Below are positions 23,800 to 36,094 of a DNA stretch of 64,000 nucleotides, one piece after another; the first letter of the stretch is position 1; each line of letters begins with the position of its first letter. Origin of the DNA: Trichopria drosophilae (Eukaryota > Arthropoda > Insecta > Hymenoptera > Diapriidae); assembly GCA_030407085.1 (NCBI GenBank), contig CM059584.1, positions 146,682,001 to 146,746,000 of the forward strand, given 5' to 3'. A program made the position numbers and the translations under genes. The notes under the pieces are model-generated. The model was not told the origin of the DNA and made no database searches. It worked only from the letters and a program-made list of their open reading frames with translations.

Positions 23800-24150
23800 T
23801 TAATCACCCCCATAAGTTTCATCGTACTGATGAAAAATTGTTAATGGAAAATATCAGCCCTATGTTTCTTTTTAACTGAGTTGGGTTTACAGTTCTTGTA
23901 ATATTTCTGTTATTTTATATCTCATGTCGAAAGATCCCACTTATGAATTATTTAGTTTTATGTACTAAATCTAAATACCGTAAACTGTAATGACTCCATA
24001 AAATTTGTAAGTACTGACTCAATGCTTGTAATCGTGTACCACAAAACTACGCATGAAAGTTAGTAACACTGTAACCATATTTCTCGATACATTTTGAACT
24101 TACAAACTTGAAGAAATTTGTTTCAGCTTCATGGAATATGATTTGAAGTG
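23800..24150. other. Intronic-looking sequence, nothing recognised
   Basis: AT-rich sequence after the THAP exons with no open frame of note. It leads into the palindromic repeat cluster. Confidence 0.5.
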
Positions 24151-24174
24151 TAGAGTACATACTTACAAGTTAAG

Positions 24175-26400
24175 CCAGACTCTCACGAACTAAAAAAATA
24201 TTAAATATATTACCTCCTGTAACTATAAACTGAAGATAAAGTCGTATAAAGAAAGTTGCCAAATTGGACAGCGACTACGCTTTTCCAACATTTCAAATAA
24301 AGGTGTTCATTTACTTGCTGTACATTATTGTTTAATTAAGCATGAAAAATGCATGTATAGCATGTAACTACGAACGTTTCACGTAAAATAAGCAAATAAA
24401 CATATTTGCTTGAAATGATGAAAAAGCGCAGTCGATACCCAATTTGGCAATTTTCTTTATACTTAGCTTCTTTATATTTTAGCTGGTTAATAATATCTCA
24501 ATCAAAGTTTGGAGATTAAACTGTGAAATGACACATTGCATATCCTTCATATGTATAAATAAAATGGACATATCCAGGATTTGATATAAAATCAAATAAT
24601 CAGAAAAAGACAATTTCAACAAATACTAAAAGAAATATCTTAAAAAAATTAGTCAATAAGAGTACGTATATGAATTTTGTTGTCGCAATGACAGTTTTTG
24701 TTTGTCCACTTAATACACTTGCATATTGTAGGTCTGTTTTTATATATTTTAATGTATAAAAATATAAATTTGAAAACAAAAAATACATATGTATAGATAT
24801 ATGTCCAATAAGATAAGCAATTAAGTACAAAACAAATACTGTCAATGCAACTACAAAATTTATGTTCGTACTCTAATTGGTTAACTTTTTAATGTATTTC
24901 TTATACGTATATATTTGTTGAAACTGTCTTCTTCTGATTATCTTATTTTAGATCATACCCCTTAACACGAGATAAAAACAGTTCCAAATTGGATGTCGAC
25001 TGCGCTGTTTCAACATTTCCAGCAAAAATCTTAACTTACTTGTTTTACATTTAAAATAGTTAAAAAACGATTCATTATTGAGTAACTAGGACTGAAAAAT
25101 ATCTCTATTGCATATAGTTATGAATATTTGGTGTAAAATAAGTAAATTAACATTTTTGCTCGAAATGTTTGAAAAGTGTACTCGATACCCAATTTGGAAC
25201 CTTTTTTATTCGGCTGTATTCTTGGTTAGAAGTTACTGGACATTATTTATTTAATTTTCTCAAGGTTTATGAGAGTCTAATGTAACTCGAGACCTGGTTA
25301 TAACTTCAGTTTCACCCAAAATTAGAGGAGATGTAACAATGGCAAATTGAGTCATTTTTTCTGATGTAATGTATGGTTTCATTCTTTGCCATTCGTTTTC
25401 TTTTTTATTTTATTGTTATATTTTTTGTATGAATGTTATGATTAATAAATTGACTATACCACAGAAAACTAATGTTATACAAAACTATATCAACAAAATA
25501 AAAAAAAAAGAAAACAAATGTTAAAGAACAAAACCCTACGCTAAAATTATAAAAAAATGGCATAATTTGTCATTGTTACATCTGCTTCAAATTTGGCTGA
25601 AACTGAAGTTATAACCAGGTCTCGAGTTACATTAGACTCTCATGAACCTGACGAAAATTAAGTATATAATATCCATTAACTTCTAACTCAGGATACAGCC
25701 GAATAAAAAAAGGTTCCAAATTGGGCATCGACTACGCTTTTTAAACATTTCCAGTAAAAATGTTAATTTAGTTATTTTCCATGAAGTGTTCATAACTGTA
25801 TGTGATAAAGATATTTCTTACCCTCAATTACTTAATAATAAACTATATTTTAACTGTTGTAGATGTGAAACAAGTAAATTAAGATTTTTGCTAGAAATGT
25901 TGGAACAGCGCGGTCGACATCCAATTTGGAACTGTTTTTCATCGGGCTTTATATCGTGTTGTAAGTTAAGGGGTATGATCTAAAATCAGATAATCAGACT
26001 AAGACAATTTCAACAAACATATACGTACACGAAATTTATCAAAAACTTAACCAATGAGAGTAGAAACATAAATTTTGTAGTCGCAATGACAGTTTTTGTT
26101 TTGTAATTAATTGCTTTTCTTATTAGACATACTTCTGTAAAAAGCTGTTTTTTGTTTTCAAATGTATATTTTATATGCTTCGTTGTTTCCTTTCTAAAAA
26201 AAAAGAAAATAGATCTACATAAATAATGAATATACAACATGCAAGTTTATTACTTGGACAAACAAAAACTGTCAATGCGCCAACAAAATTCATATACGTA
26301 CTCTTATCGACTAACTTTTTTTAAGATACATACTTCTTTTAGGAATAGGTTGATACTGTCTTTTTCTAATTATCTGATTTTAGATTAAATTTCGGATATG
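24175..26400. repeat. Nested palindromic repeat cluster, ~2.2 kb
   Basis: A large inverted repeat is centred near 25465. The word GTCTAATGTAACTCGAGACC (near 25275) returns inverted near 25625, and the arms extend outward to about 24900 and 26000. Inside and beside it lie three ~220-bp units (24255-24460, 24985-25205, 25710-25945), each itself a palindrome with CCAAATTGG...CGACTACGC ends. Two further inverted pairs (24600-24960, 25985-26400) carry GAATTTTGTTGTCGCAATG. No protein is encoded. Confidence 0.7.
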
Positions 26401-26752
26401 TCTATTTTATATAATTAGAATGGTAGTTGATATAATAATTATCTACAATAGGAATGGGAATACCTGTGGGATATTCAGTGTGTCATTTGACAAAATTTGA
26501 GATATTAAACATTCAACTGAAAACATTAATAAAACGATCATCAATTTATATAATTCATCACTTTGACATTTCAAAATGCCTATGGTCCGCAATTGTCGAA
26601 AACCGAGATACAAAACATATGATTTTTAGGTTGTGATTTTCTGGGGTTTCTAGCGATAATTCCGCGGTTTTCTGGCCTTAATTGTCGCGAATCGTTCTAG
26701 CCAATTTAGACTGTATTGAGGACAATTTATCGGCAATTTTTTAACAGGAACG

Positions 26753-27280
26753 AAAATAGTATATTACGATACTAGGGTCGTAAGTGGGACATTCTGGCAC
26801 GGCGAGTTTAGTAGGCGAGCGGTTTACCCCCGAAAAGACGCTTAAAACTGAAAGTAACCGACTAAACGCAGTACTAGTGGCTGGAAATGGTTGCAATCGA
26901 TCTGTAATATTATTCTGAGTAAAAACATATATGTACACTTTTTTGTTTTGAGTGGGCCGTCAATTGTTATAAACATTTTTGTAAATAAAAAATTGAAATT
27001 AGTACCAAAAAATCTGAAAAAATTCTATAAGCTTAATTGAATAAAAACAAACATTTTATGTTCTATAACCTTTTTTTGTAATATTAATAGTTTACGAGAT
27101 AAATGACGATCAAAGTTGGAAAATGCCTATATTGGTGAATTTTTTTCTCAGAAACTATTCATCGGAATCGGGTAAATCAAAAACGAAAATTTCCATACAA
27201 CCTTCATCTACAATGGGCTATTTTTTAAATTTGGACGACTATTATAAAAATCAGTGAAATCGACGTTTTATCGGCGCCCT
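26753..27280 (+). repeat. Left terminal inverted repeat of the 6.6-kb element
   Basis: It pairs with 32851-33383. The outer tip reads AAAATAGTATATTACGATAC; the partner tip, reverse-complemented, reads AAAATAGTATACGATAC, so the left end has a small extra stretch. The same asymmetry is seen in the small foldbacks at 2606 and 46281. Confidence 0.85.
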
Positions 27281-27538
27281 CCTGCACGTGGCGCGTTACC
27301 GTGCGTGGAGCGCTTTCGTACATGGGGCGATGTACTGCATTGGGGATACTGAACGGTATCCGTCGATCTTTTAATTATAAACTGCAATAACCATTTGAAC
27401 ATTGTACTATTTAGTGATTAGAATGAATTATACCTAATGTCTTATATTACAGTAATAAAAACATTTCATACATATAATATATACTACGTATTATGAAATT
27501 ATTAATATTAATATTTTTGTAGAGAGAAATATTCATTT

Positions 27539-30500
27539 TTATTCATCTTCTTCGATATATTGTTTTTCATCTTTATTTACATATTCATTGCAACACTGAC
27601 AAAGGAAACAACATTTTAAACTTAAAATTAAACATGAACACGTTGAACCTGTACAAGGAGATTTTCCACCGCAAGAACAAATATATTTCTGTAACAGCTG
27701 CATCGCTGAGTCGCCATCAAAATAATTTGGATATAAAATATCATTTTCTTCTAACCAACCGTATTCAGTAGGTTTTAAAGAGTTGATTTGTGCAACAGAT
27801 GCTAGTGTCCATTCATTAATTTGCCATTTAGCTCTAAGGACATGTTGCAAGAAAGTCGATTTCGATGGCGGTAATTTGTCAACTGAACAATTTTTTTTCA
27901 CGGCTAAATGAAATCGTAACGAATTTATACAATTACGTACAGCTGCTGTTTTACTTTTCAGGTCATACATTGCAGCAAATAATGTACTAGCAGCACAAAT
28001 AGATTCTTGAATAGATAGATGATTGAAATTAGCAAGTTTGTCAAGTTCTTCATCCTGCAACTTTTCTAGGGCTGAAAATGCCGTTTTCTTACCTATTCCA
28101 AAAACTGCACTTGTTGTATCACATCCAGTTAGTGCGTGGAGACTCAAAATGGAGAAACATTTGGTTTTGCCCAATTTATTTCCAAGAATGAAAATTGGAA
28201 TGTATCGTCGATTATTTACGCATGCTGCCGTTTTTCCTGTATAGAACCAAACGTATGGTTCTGACTTAAAATTTTGATAATGCGCTAAAAGTAAAATGAG
28301 TACATCGGTGTCTGGGGATTCTACGATAATAGTTTGATTTTTTTGACTCCGTTTTTGAATATTATATACTTGAAATATTATACGAGTATCCGCATCTATA
28401 TGATTACATTGAAACTCAGGTTCGATGTCAATGTAATCACAAGTTACAACGTACGTTTCTTGACGGGGAACAAGTCCTCCAGTGAGGAACAGTTTCTTGT
28501 CTGAAATTTGTAGAGAAGTATGTTCACGAATATTATCTGCAATATATCGACAAATAAAACTAGTTAAAGCGCATTTGTTCTCATTATTAGACAGAGTTTT
28601 TTTGAAATCTCCGATTACTCTCCACCATGAATATCGACTCTGTACGTTTGGTCATTCCCATATCTTCGCTTTCGTTCTTCTTGTTTCGGATTGGGAGAAA
28701 TGTCATCGTAACGATCGAAAATTAAGTGAATTTCATTAGCAAATTTAAAACGTTCTAATATTTGTTGCATAATTCGAAAACCTACATCATTAAATGTCTT
28801 AATATTTGTCATGTTAAGAGATTGAAGTTCTGCCATTCCGTCAATAACAACAATGGTGTTTTCTGAAACAGGATGTTCATAAATTACAAAACTACTGACT
28901 TTACTTTCCAATTCGTGCATTAAATCGGATTTCGTTGTAGTTCTTCTGGCTCCATCTGGTTTAAATAAGGAACTTGGTATATCTGTTAACGGGTAACTCA
29001 AAAGTGTTGCAAGATCAATTTCTTTTCGATTCATACTAATAGCTAACGCCCTTTGATATACTATTTCTGGTTTAATTACTTTGGCAATGTGTTTACCATC
29101 ACTCTTAATAAGCGTTGCTTTTGATAAGGTCCCAAATGTTATTAAATTGTTTCTTGTTATTGGATCATAAAAACTCGCTTGTTTCTTTGAAGAATCATTT
29201 TGCAACCTACATTCCAGAAAGTTAAATAATTTTTTACGTCCATCAAATAAAGCATTCAATAAACTTTTTGCGATTTCAGGTGTTGCTACTCGTCCAGAAC
29301 CAATATTGATTAACGCATCAGATCTTGTCATAGATGAAAACGGATCAGTCATATATGTTTTAACATAATCTAACATTTTTTGAACATCTTCTTCATCCCT
29401 TTTCAATGCTGTTGGACGTTCGCCTTCATGTTCATAATGTTCATAGGAATTATTTATTTTGCCTGAATTGCTCCGAAACTTCATTATTGTTGCAAATTTA
29501 CCAAGAATATTTTGAGTTGCGGTCCACCGAAGAACTGAAGAATCTTTACGTGTTAATCCTACAATTCCGCTGGTATTGCTTTTAGTGTCCTTGATTACAG
29601 ACATTTCAACTCCCATATCGCTCAATAAGCTTCGAAATGGTCCAGCTGTAAAATTGATTGTAAAATGTCCATTTAAAAATTCAGTCTCTACTTCTTGTGG
29701 AAGATTAAGCATTTCAACAACATAAAGCGTGGCCCATCGAGAGTAATTGCATTTATCACACGAAAAAAAGTACGGTAACATTGCTATTACTGTGGCCAGG
29801 TGTAATTGCCAATTTGATTCACGTTCTGCACGAATAAATTGTAAAAGTATCTGTAAACTTTGCAAACAATGGTCCCAATATTGAAATGTCGGCGATTCAT
29901 TGCACCTTTCTGTTCGGTAGTTGTTGAAAGGTATCATAATTGATTCTACTTGCTTAATCAATTCCTTTAAAGAATCTTGAGAACAATTACTTCGAAATTC
30001 ATTGCACTTCTCAATTATATTTAGTTTTACATCATTATCGTGTTCTGGAATGCTGTCCAAGAAACTTTCAAACATTAGAGTTGACAAAACTTCGAAGCAT
30101 AAGGTTAGAGCTCTTACAGCTCGATGAAACTGTTTTCCCTCCAGCATTCGATCCACTGTGTTAGCTGCATATATACCTGATTCAACCAACATATCGCGTA
30201 TGCCGCAATCTCCCCACAGTTTCTTAATACATGAAATAAAATCACATACTGTGTGAAATCCGCCAATGCGTACAACGAGAGTAGGAAATTCAGGTAAACT
30301 AGCAAATTTTACCTCTTGGGCCACTGCATATAACTGCTGGTCAGACGTGTGCACTTGATAAGTTTGACCACATTCTTTTTTTAAATTTTGACCGTGCTTC
30401 AGAGTAGTATAGACAGTATTTACATTGCTCGGTTTTTCGTTAATTGCTGGAATATATTGCGCCACAGTAACAGTTTCCTTTTGTTTGCCGAAAAATGTAT

Positions 30501-32129
30501 TAAACGCTACCCACGAAGGTATAGATTGCGTATTAATGTTCGCATTATCTGAAAGTCCTCTAGAAAGTGAGCGCAACAATACCCATGTTATGTCTTGTGC
30601 TGTTAGTGCTTCATAATTTGTTAATTTAGATTGAATAATGCTATGTACATTTGAATATTTAATGGGTTCAGGTCTGTTTGGTGGTTTGTTAAAAGTTAAA
30701 AGTTTTAACAAAACATTGGTATCAAAACTCAAAGATTTTTCCTTTTGGCGAGGTATTGGAGTTGTTTGCGATTTTATTTTTTGAGACATTGTTTGATTTT
30801 GAAACAACACTCGAGCCATGACATGGTATGTGTTTTTTCCATCTATTGTCTCGGTGTTCATGTCAACATTATCATCACCTTCTTGAATGAATAGACCACC
30901 GTCTTGAACATGTATAATGCCTGATGGCACATACACTGTTTTGTTTTTTTCAATTTCTTTAGTCGCAACTGCAGTAAGAAGCATTCTTAATTCGTCATAA
31001 GTTGAACAAAAGCCGTATGCATTTAATGTCTCTATAAGCGTTTTACTTCCAAATTCATGAAATAATTGGCACATTAAACCATAATGAAATGGCGGGATTA
31101 CTTGGTATCGTCCTCTTCTTGAACAATATATCAAACATTCTGATAATGTTAACATACGTCGTTGTACAGTTTCATCGCGATCTGATAAATTTTCACTATT
31201 GACGAAGGATGTTTCATCCATTATCCACGATATAAATTTTTGAAGCTGCTCTGGAACAAACTTCTTTGAAGATTCTATGCAAACGTCATTTGGTTGTGGA
31301 TAATTTTTTGTTTCAGGAATTTCTGCGATGTATTTTTTCAAAATTTGCGCAGCTCTATGTAATACAATATTTTCATTTGATTCAGATATACAAGTAGTAT
31401 CATCAACATCTTCGGTGTTTTCTTTGGTACTTTTCATTAATTTGTATAGTAAATATCCTGTGGATATGGTGCTTGAAAAGACAATATCACTTACTCCAGG
31501 TTGAGTATAAAATGTCAAACTATCTCCACAAATTTTTAACAGTTGTGATTTTACCCAACTTGATCGAACTATATTACAATTCCCTCTTTTCTTCATTTCT
31601 TGTCTGTAAGTTTCACAAATATCGGATAAAACAATGACTTCTCCTGCTTGAAATTTTTCTTTGAAAAGTCAATTGTAATTCTGGCTACTTCATCATTAAA
31701 TGTAGAAGTACTGTTGAGATCATCGTCTGTGATGTTTTTGTTTGATATTGATTCATTCATTTGTTCATTTGCAGCACTCTCTACATTTTCGCTTACCTCG
31801 CTGCCTCCAAATTTTGTAAAAGAATTTAGTAATCGTTGATTCATGTAGGTTTGATAACAATATAAATGATAACGTGCTTCAACTAAGTATAAATTATCCT
31901 GAGTTTCTACTCGTTCTTGCACAGTTGTATCATTTCTTATAATAGTAGCCTTGAGAACATTATTTCTAACATTGCTATTTTCTGAAACTATACTCAGTTT
32001 AACGCTTTGCGAGGTTTTCCGTTTTGCACATATAAAACATAAATTTTTCCAGTCAAGTTTATTAAAATTCGATCTTAAAACTTTTCTCTTTGACGTGCAA
32101 GCAGAATCATCATTAATACTGCGCCTCAT
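27539..32129 (-). pseudogene. Transposon protein with zinc finger and FEN1/XPG-like nuclease domain, two frameshifts
   Basis: Three open segments read in order: 32129-31593 (178 aa), 31596-28615 (993 aa) and about 28612-27539. The first two are joined by a one-base shift near 31650. The second and third are joined by a one-base loss near 28612, where VDIHGGE runs to a stop and RVIGDFKKTL continues. About 1,525 residues in all. The N-terminus has a C-x2-C...H-x3-C finger (CFICAKRK, RYHLYCYQ). The middle has GDDNVDMNTETIDGKNTYH and RWATLYVVEML, seen in a widespread animal repeat-encoded family I recall but cannot name. The C-terminal acidic ladder VVIDGMAEL, LIFDRYDD, HIDADTR, SPDTDVLIL, LTGCDTTSAVFGIGKK follows the FEN1/XPG order, including the GCD plus GIG.K helix-two-turn-helix. 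A Cys-rich tail (CSCGGKSPCTGSTCSC) ends it. Confidence 0.75.
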
Positions 32130-32850
32130 AATTTTATATTTTAATATTCACATCTTCAGGAGCTGTTAAAATATGAAACATAAAATTCTGTAAAAACTAT
32201 ACAGTTAATTATATGCATTTTCTAACCTGTAAAAATACACATACGCAAGTAAAACAACAAATAATTTTTATTATATACAGATCAATAAAATTGATTTCCT
32301 TTTTTTGATAAAATTGATTGAGATTCCTCTGAGATCTGGCGAAAACGTGAAAATGGAGAAAATGCTTTGTCATTAACCGAAAACCCTGTATCATTTGCCA
32401 TATTCACTTTATAATTATCATTATGTAAATTTTGCGATTACACGACAAGATTATAACCTCAAAATCGACATAAACAACAAAACAGATGTATTTTAGTCAC
32501 TAATATACTGGATTTTACCGTTTATAATATTTCTTTTAATGGTTAATGTACATCGTTTCAAACATAACGTGTTCTAACTGGTAAACCATATTTCTCTCAG
32601 TGTACATTTTCGAATACTATAGATTTTGATATCCGATCTGTATGTTTTTACAGGATACAATTGTATGGTATTTTAAACAGAGAACTATGTAAAAAAAGAA
32701 CACTTACGTATGGTACTTTCGTGAGTAATAAACGATTTTTATATGAAATAAAATAACGACACACAATAAAACAATGATCACTGCAAGCACGAACTTAGCC
32801 TAACATGCGATGCCGCAATGCGCGCAGTGTACGGGAGCGCGCCATGAGGG

Positions 32851-33383
32851 GCGCCGATAATATGGCGATTTCACTGATTTTTACAATACTCGCCCAATTT
32901 AAAAAATAGTCCATTGTAGATGAAGGTTGTGTGGAAATTTTCGTTTTTTATTTACTCGATTCCGATGAATAGTTTCTGAGAAAAAAATTCACCAATATAG
33001 GCATTTTCCAATATTGATCGTCATTTATCTCGTAAACTATTAATATTACAAAAAAAGTTTATAGAACATAAAATGTTTGTTTTTATTCAATTAAGCTTAT
33101 AGAATTTTTTCAGATTTTTTGGTACTAATTTCAATTTTTTATTTACAAAAATGTTTATAACAATTGCCGGCCCACTCAAAACAAGAAAGTGTACATATAT
33201 GTTTTTACTCAGAATAATATTACAAATCAATTGCAACCATGTCCAGCCACTAGTACTGCGTTTAGTCGGTCAGTGACACAATTTCGGGGATAAACCGCTC
33301 GCCTATAGCGCCCGAGCGCAGCGAGGGCGCTTCCACCGTGCCCGAATGTGTCACTTTTGACCCGCGTATCGTATACTATTTTA
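32851..33383 (-). repeat. Right terminal inverted repeat of the 6.6-kb element
   Basis: Reverse complement of 26753-27280. Next to its outer part lies a GC-rich word group (GCGCCCGAGCGCAGCGAGGGCGC, itself a hairpin, near 33308-33330) that is absent from the left arm. Confidence 0.85.
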
Positions 33384-34684
33384 TAGCACGTGTGACGTAA
33401 ATTCGCCTGTTGTCGAAATTCCTATTCTTATCGCGGGGCGGCAGTGGCGAAAGGGGGGGTTCGGGGGGCCCCCCCGATAGAATAAAAATTGTGATTTGTA
33501 ATGAACATTGTCCAAAAGTTTTCTGTATAACCTGTGTATAACCTGTCATTTCACACTATGCGTTTTTGGAAATGGCCACCAGGCCATTTATATTGTATTT
33601 CCATTTAATATAATCATATTATATGGAAATACAATTAATTGTTCACTCAGTTTTATACTTAAAAGCACTTATAATACTTCACAGGTGTGAAACACACGCG
33701 TGCGCCGTAGTAGAACTGTCATGTGCACCGTGCCAGAAAACGGTATTTACCGCAAGCAAACGCGTGCGCCACGAGCGGATTTTCGGCACACAGTGCTATA
33801 AAATAAACTTAAATCAGTTTAAAAAGTTTTTTTTTTTTTTTTTTTTTAAAGTGTCTTGATCCACATGTACGCACCGTTTTCACTAACGTAAAATTCGGAA
33901 ACGTCAAAATGCCAATTTTTTTTGTTTACAACGATTTAAAGTGATCAAAATTGTAAATTTAAATTACTTTTAAAAATGACATCATCTGTACAAAATTGTA
34001 ATTCTACAGTATTGTGTAAGAAGTATAAGATGTTAACAAATTAAATTTTGATATTTATTTCAGTATATAATGTGTTCGAGTAAGAAAGTACTTTATCCAA
34101 TTGTTATATGGCCTGGGTATAGATTTTATTCGTCGTAACTATAAGTTGTTATGATATTCTCATTGGAACAATTTTAAATTAGGTAATTGATAATAACCTC
34201 CTCCTTTTACATATGGGCTTGGAACCATCATTGGCAGAGTATCCTTTTTTATTAACTTTTGTTTATATATTTTATGTACCTACTTTACAGAATTATTGTG
34301 TGGTGTTATGTGCAACGTATTTTTCGTTTAGAAAACATATGGTGCTGAGAAGTAGGGAAATTTTATAATAACATTACAGTCTTGAAGTGAAATGCAACAA
34401 TTTGAAACGGAAAAAGATTTCACACATACTATTATATACTAAGTTTTTTCTCAAAACTTTGAAGCAAGTGTATAAAATGTATATGAAATAAAAGATGCCA
34501 AAAAATATTCTGCAAATTACTGGTCGAAGCCCTGCATGTGTCACGAGAAAGTTAGTATCAATGACTAGGGGAAGTAGGGAATATTGTACGGAATATTAGT
34601 ATATTAGTATTTAGACATATCACAACAATAAATGTCAATATTGTTTAGTCTGAATTCGAAGAGATAACAATCTTTAAAATCAAG
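33384..34684. other. Intronic-looking sequence, nothing recognised
   Basis: Contains a G/C run (GGGGGGTTCGGGGGGCCCCCC near 33455-33475), a poly-T tract (33828-33847) and AT-rich sequence. No coding signal. Confidence 0.5.
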
Positions 34685-34686
34685 TA

Positions 34687-35465
34687 CAATGGAGCCCCCC
34701 TTTAGTCATACCACCTTATGTCACATGCCCCCCTTAAGTCATATTTTTTGCCCCTTCTAAGTCATATTTTTGTAGGTTATAATACCTGACACATTCCTTT
34801 ATCAGGCGCTCTGTTTAACAATAGCTTGCGCAGCTATTGTACAATGAATATAACTTACAACATTTCTAAAAAATACTTGAAAATGATATCACAAAACTAT
34901 TCGCTATGTTAAGTGTCACTGGTAGCCAAATTGTAACTACTGAGTACCCCTTAAACCGCCATTTGAATGTCGTAAAAATTATGCAAACAATGATATTCTT
35001 TCGAAAAACCACAATACCTTCATTTCTGAATTAGTAAAAGTTGTTTGTGGTGTTGAAGCATGTTTTTCACCTGGAATCATAGAGAAATAAATATTTTTCG
35101 GTCCATAACACCACAATATGTACTTGTCATATTTATTTTTCTGATATAGTCGCTGCAAATATCATAATATAGTAATGATTAATGTTTAAAATATGTTCTA
35201 CTTCAATATATTTGCGGTATCTACATCAAATATATTCTGAGGATCAATTACATTTAGAAATTCTTGTTTTAAGCAAGTATGGTTACATGTTTACATTATT
35301 CAAATGGCATTCCCAGGGATACTCAAAAGTTCCAAATTGCCTTCCAGGCGGCGCTACTGGTACTCTTAACATAGCGAATTGGAATTTAATGTTAAAAAAT
35401 ATGACTCAAGGGGGCAGCCGCCATATTGCCTGACTAAAATGTATGACTTAAGGGGGACCCTACTG
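34687..35465. mobile_element. pogo/Tigger-like MITE, TA target duplication
   Basis: The ends are CAATGGAGCCCCCCTTTAGTC (left) and the reverse complement of GACTTAAGGGGGACCCTACTG (right). The right terminus therefore reads CAGTAGGGTCCCCCTTAAG. TA dinucleotides flank it at 34685-34686 and 35466-35467. CAGTAGTCCCCCCTTA-type termini with TA duplications are known from pogo/Tigger elements. There is no transposase inside; CCCCTTCTAAGTCATA words repeat within the left end. Confidence 0.7.
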
Positions 35466-35478
35466 TAGTACGAAACAG

Positions 35479-35885
35479 AGGTCACCACGTCACACGTGCC
35501 CGCTTCATGTGCTGTTTTAGATACTTTCACTCCATGTTCCACATCAAATGTAGTCGCATCATGTTCCACTGAAGTTCTCCACGCCTTGCCACCTTCTTCT
35601 CCAACGCTTCATATCACAAGAGATATCGTTGACACTACATCCGACTTCGGATCAGGTATTACAACATATTTTATTACCACGCATGACAATTGGAAAAAAT
35701 CAATGTTTATTACGTCACTACTTCATCAGTATCCGCTTCATGTGCTGCTTCAGATACTTTCACTGCATGTTCCGCTTCAAATGTAGCATCATGCTCCACT
35801 GCAATTCCCAACGTCTTGCCACCTTCTTCTCCAACGGTTCATATTGCAGGAGATATCGACGTTACTATATCGGACGCAACATCAG
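35479..35885 (+). pseudogene. Tandemly duplicated Ser/Thr-rich exons of the P-element-like gene
   Basis: Two copies of one exon, 35479-35655 and 35730-35885, both begin with two bases of a split codon and end after one base (CAG|GTATT), so either can be skipped or included in frame. They encode VPASCAVLDTFTPCSTSN...LPPSSPTLHI and VSASCAASDTFTACSASN...LPPSSPTVHI. Phase 1 matches the THAP exon end at 23708 and the exon start at 37343. The linker role between THAP and transposase domains is inferred from position. Confidence 0.6.
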
Positions 35886-36094
35886 GTATTTCAACATCAA
35901 CGCTATTACTTACCTGGTAATGTTTAAGTCAGTAACAAGTATGGACGGTGAAAATAAGTAACATTCTTTATTTATGTATTGCGATACCTACACTAAATAT
36001 TATTGTGTAACATATGTTTGTCGTGCCGTTTCTGTCACAATATTTTGAAGATTATTCTTGAAGTCAATGTGCCTGATAGTATCAATTACTACAT

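Larger units (their letters stand above)
26753..33383. mobile_element. 6.6-kb DNA transposon with ~530-bp terminal inverted repeats
   Basis: Sequence 26753-27280 reappears reverse-complemented at 32851-33383 with about 90% identity by eye. Landmarks include AAAATAGTAT at the outer end, GACTAAACGCAGTACTAGTG, TTGAGTGGGCCG, AAATGACGATCAA and the inner ATCAGTGAAATCG. The only gene inside is on the minus strand (27539-32129). I could not identify a convincing target-site duplication. The TIRs are long, which is unlike mariner, hAT or P, and no DDE transposase motif was found in the single gene. The element lies between THAP exons and downstream exons of the P-element-like gene, that is, within an intron. 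Confidence 0.88.

Noticed and set aside
24258..25945. CRISPR-like spacing of repeated units
   Set aside because: The units are long palindromes in eukaryotic intron-containing DNA; this is a transposon-derived cluster.
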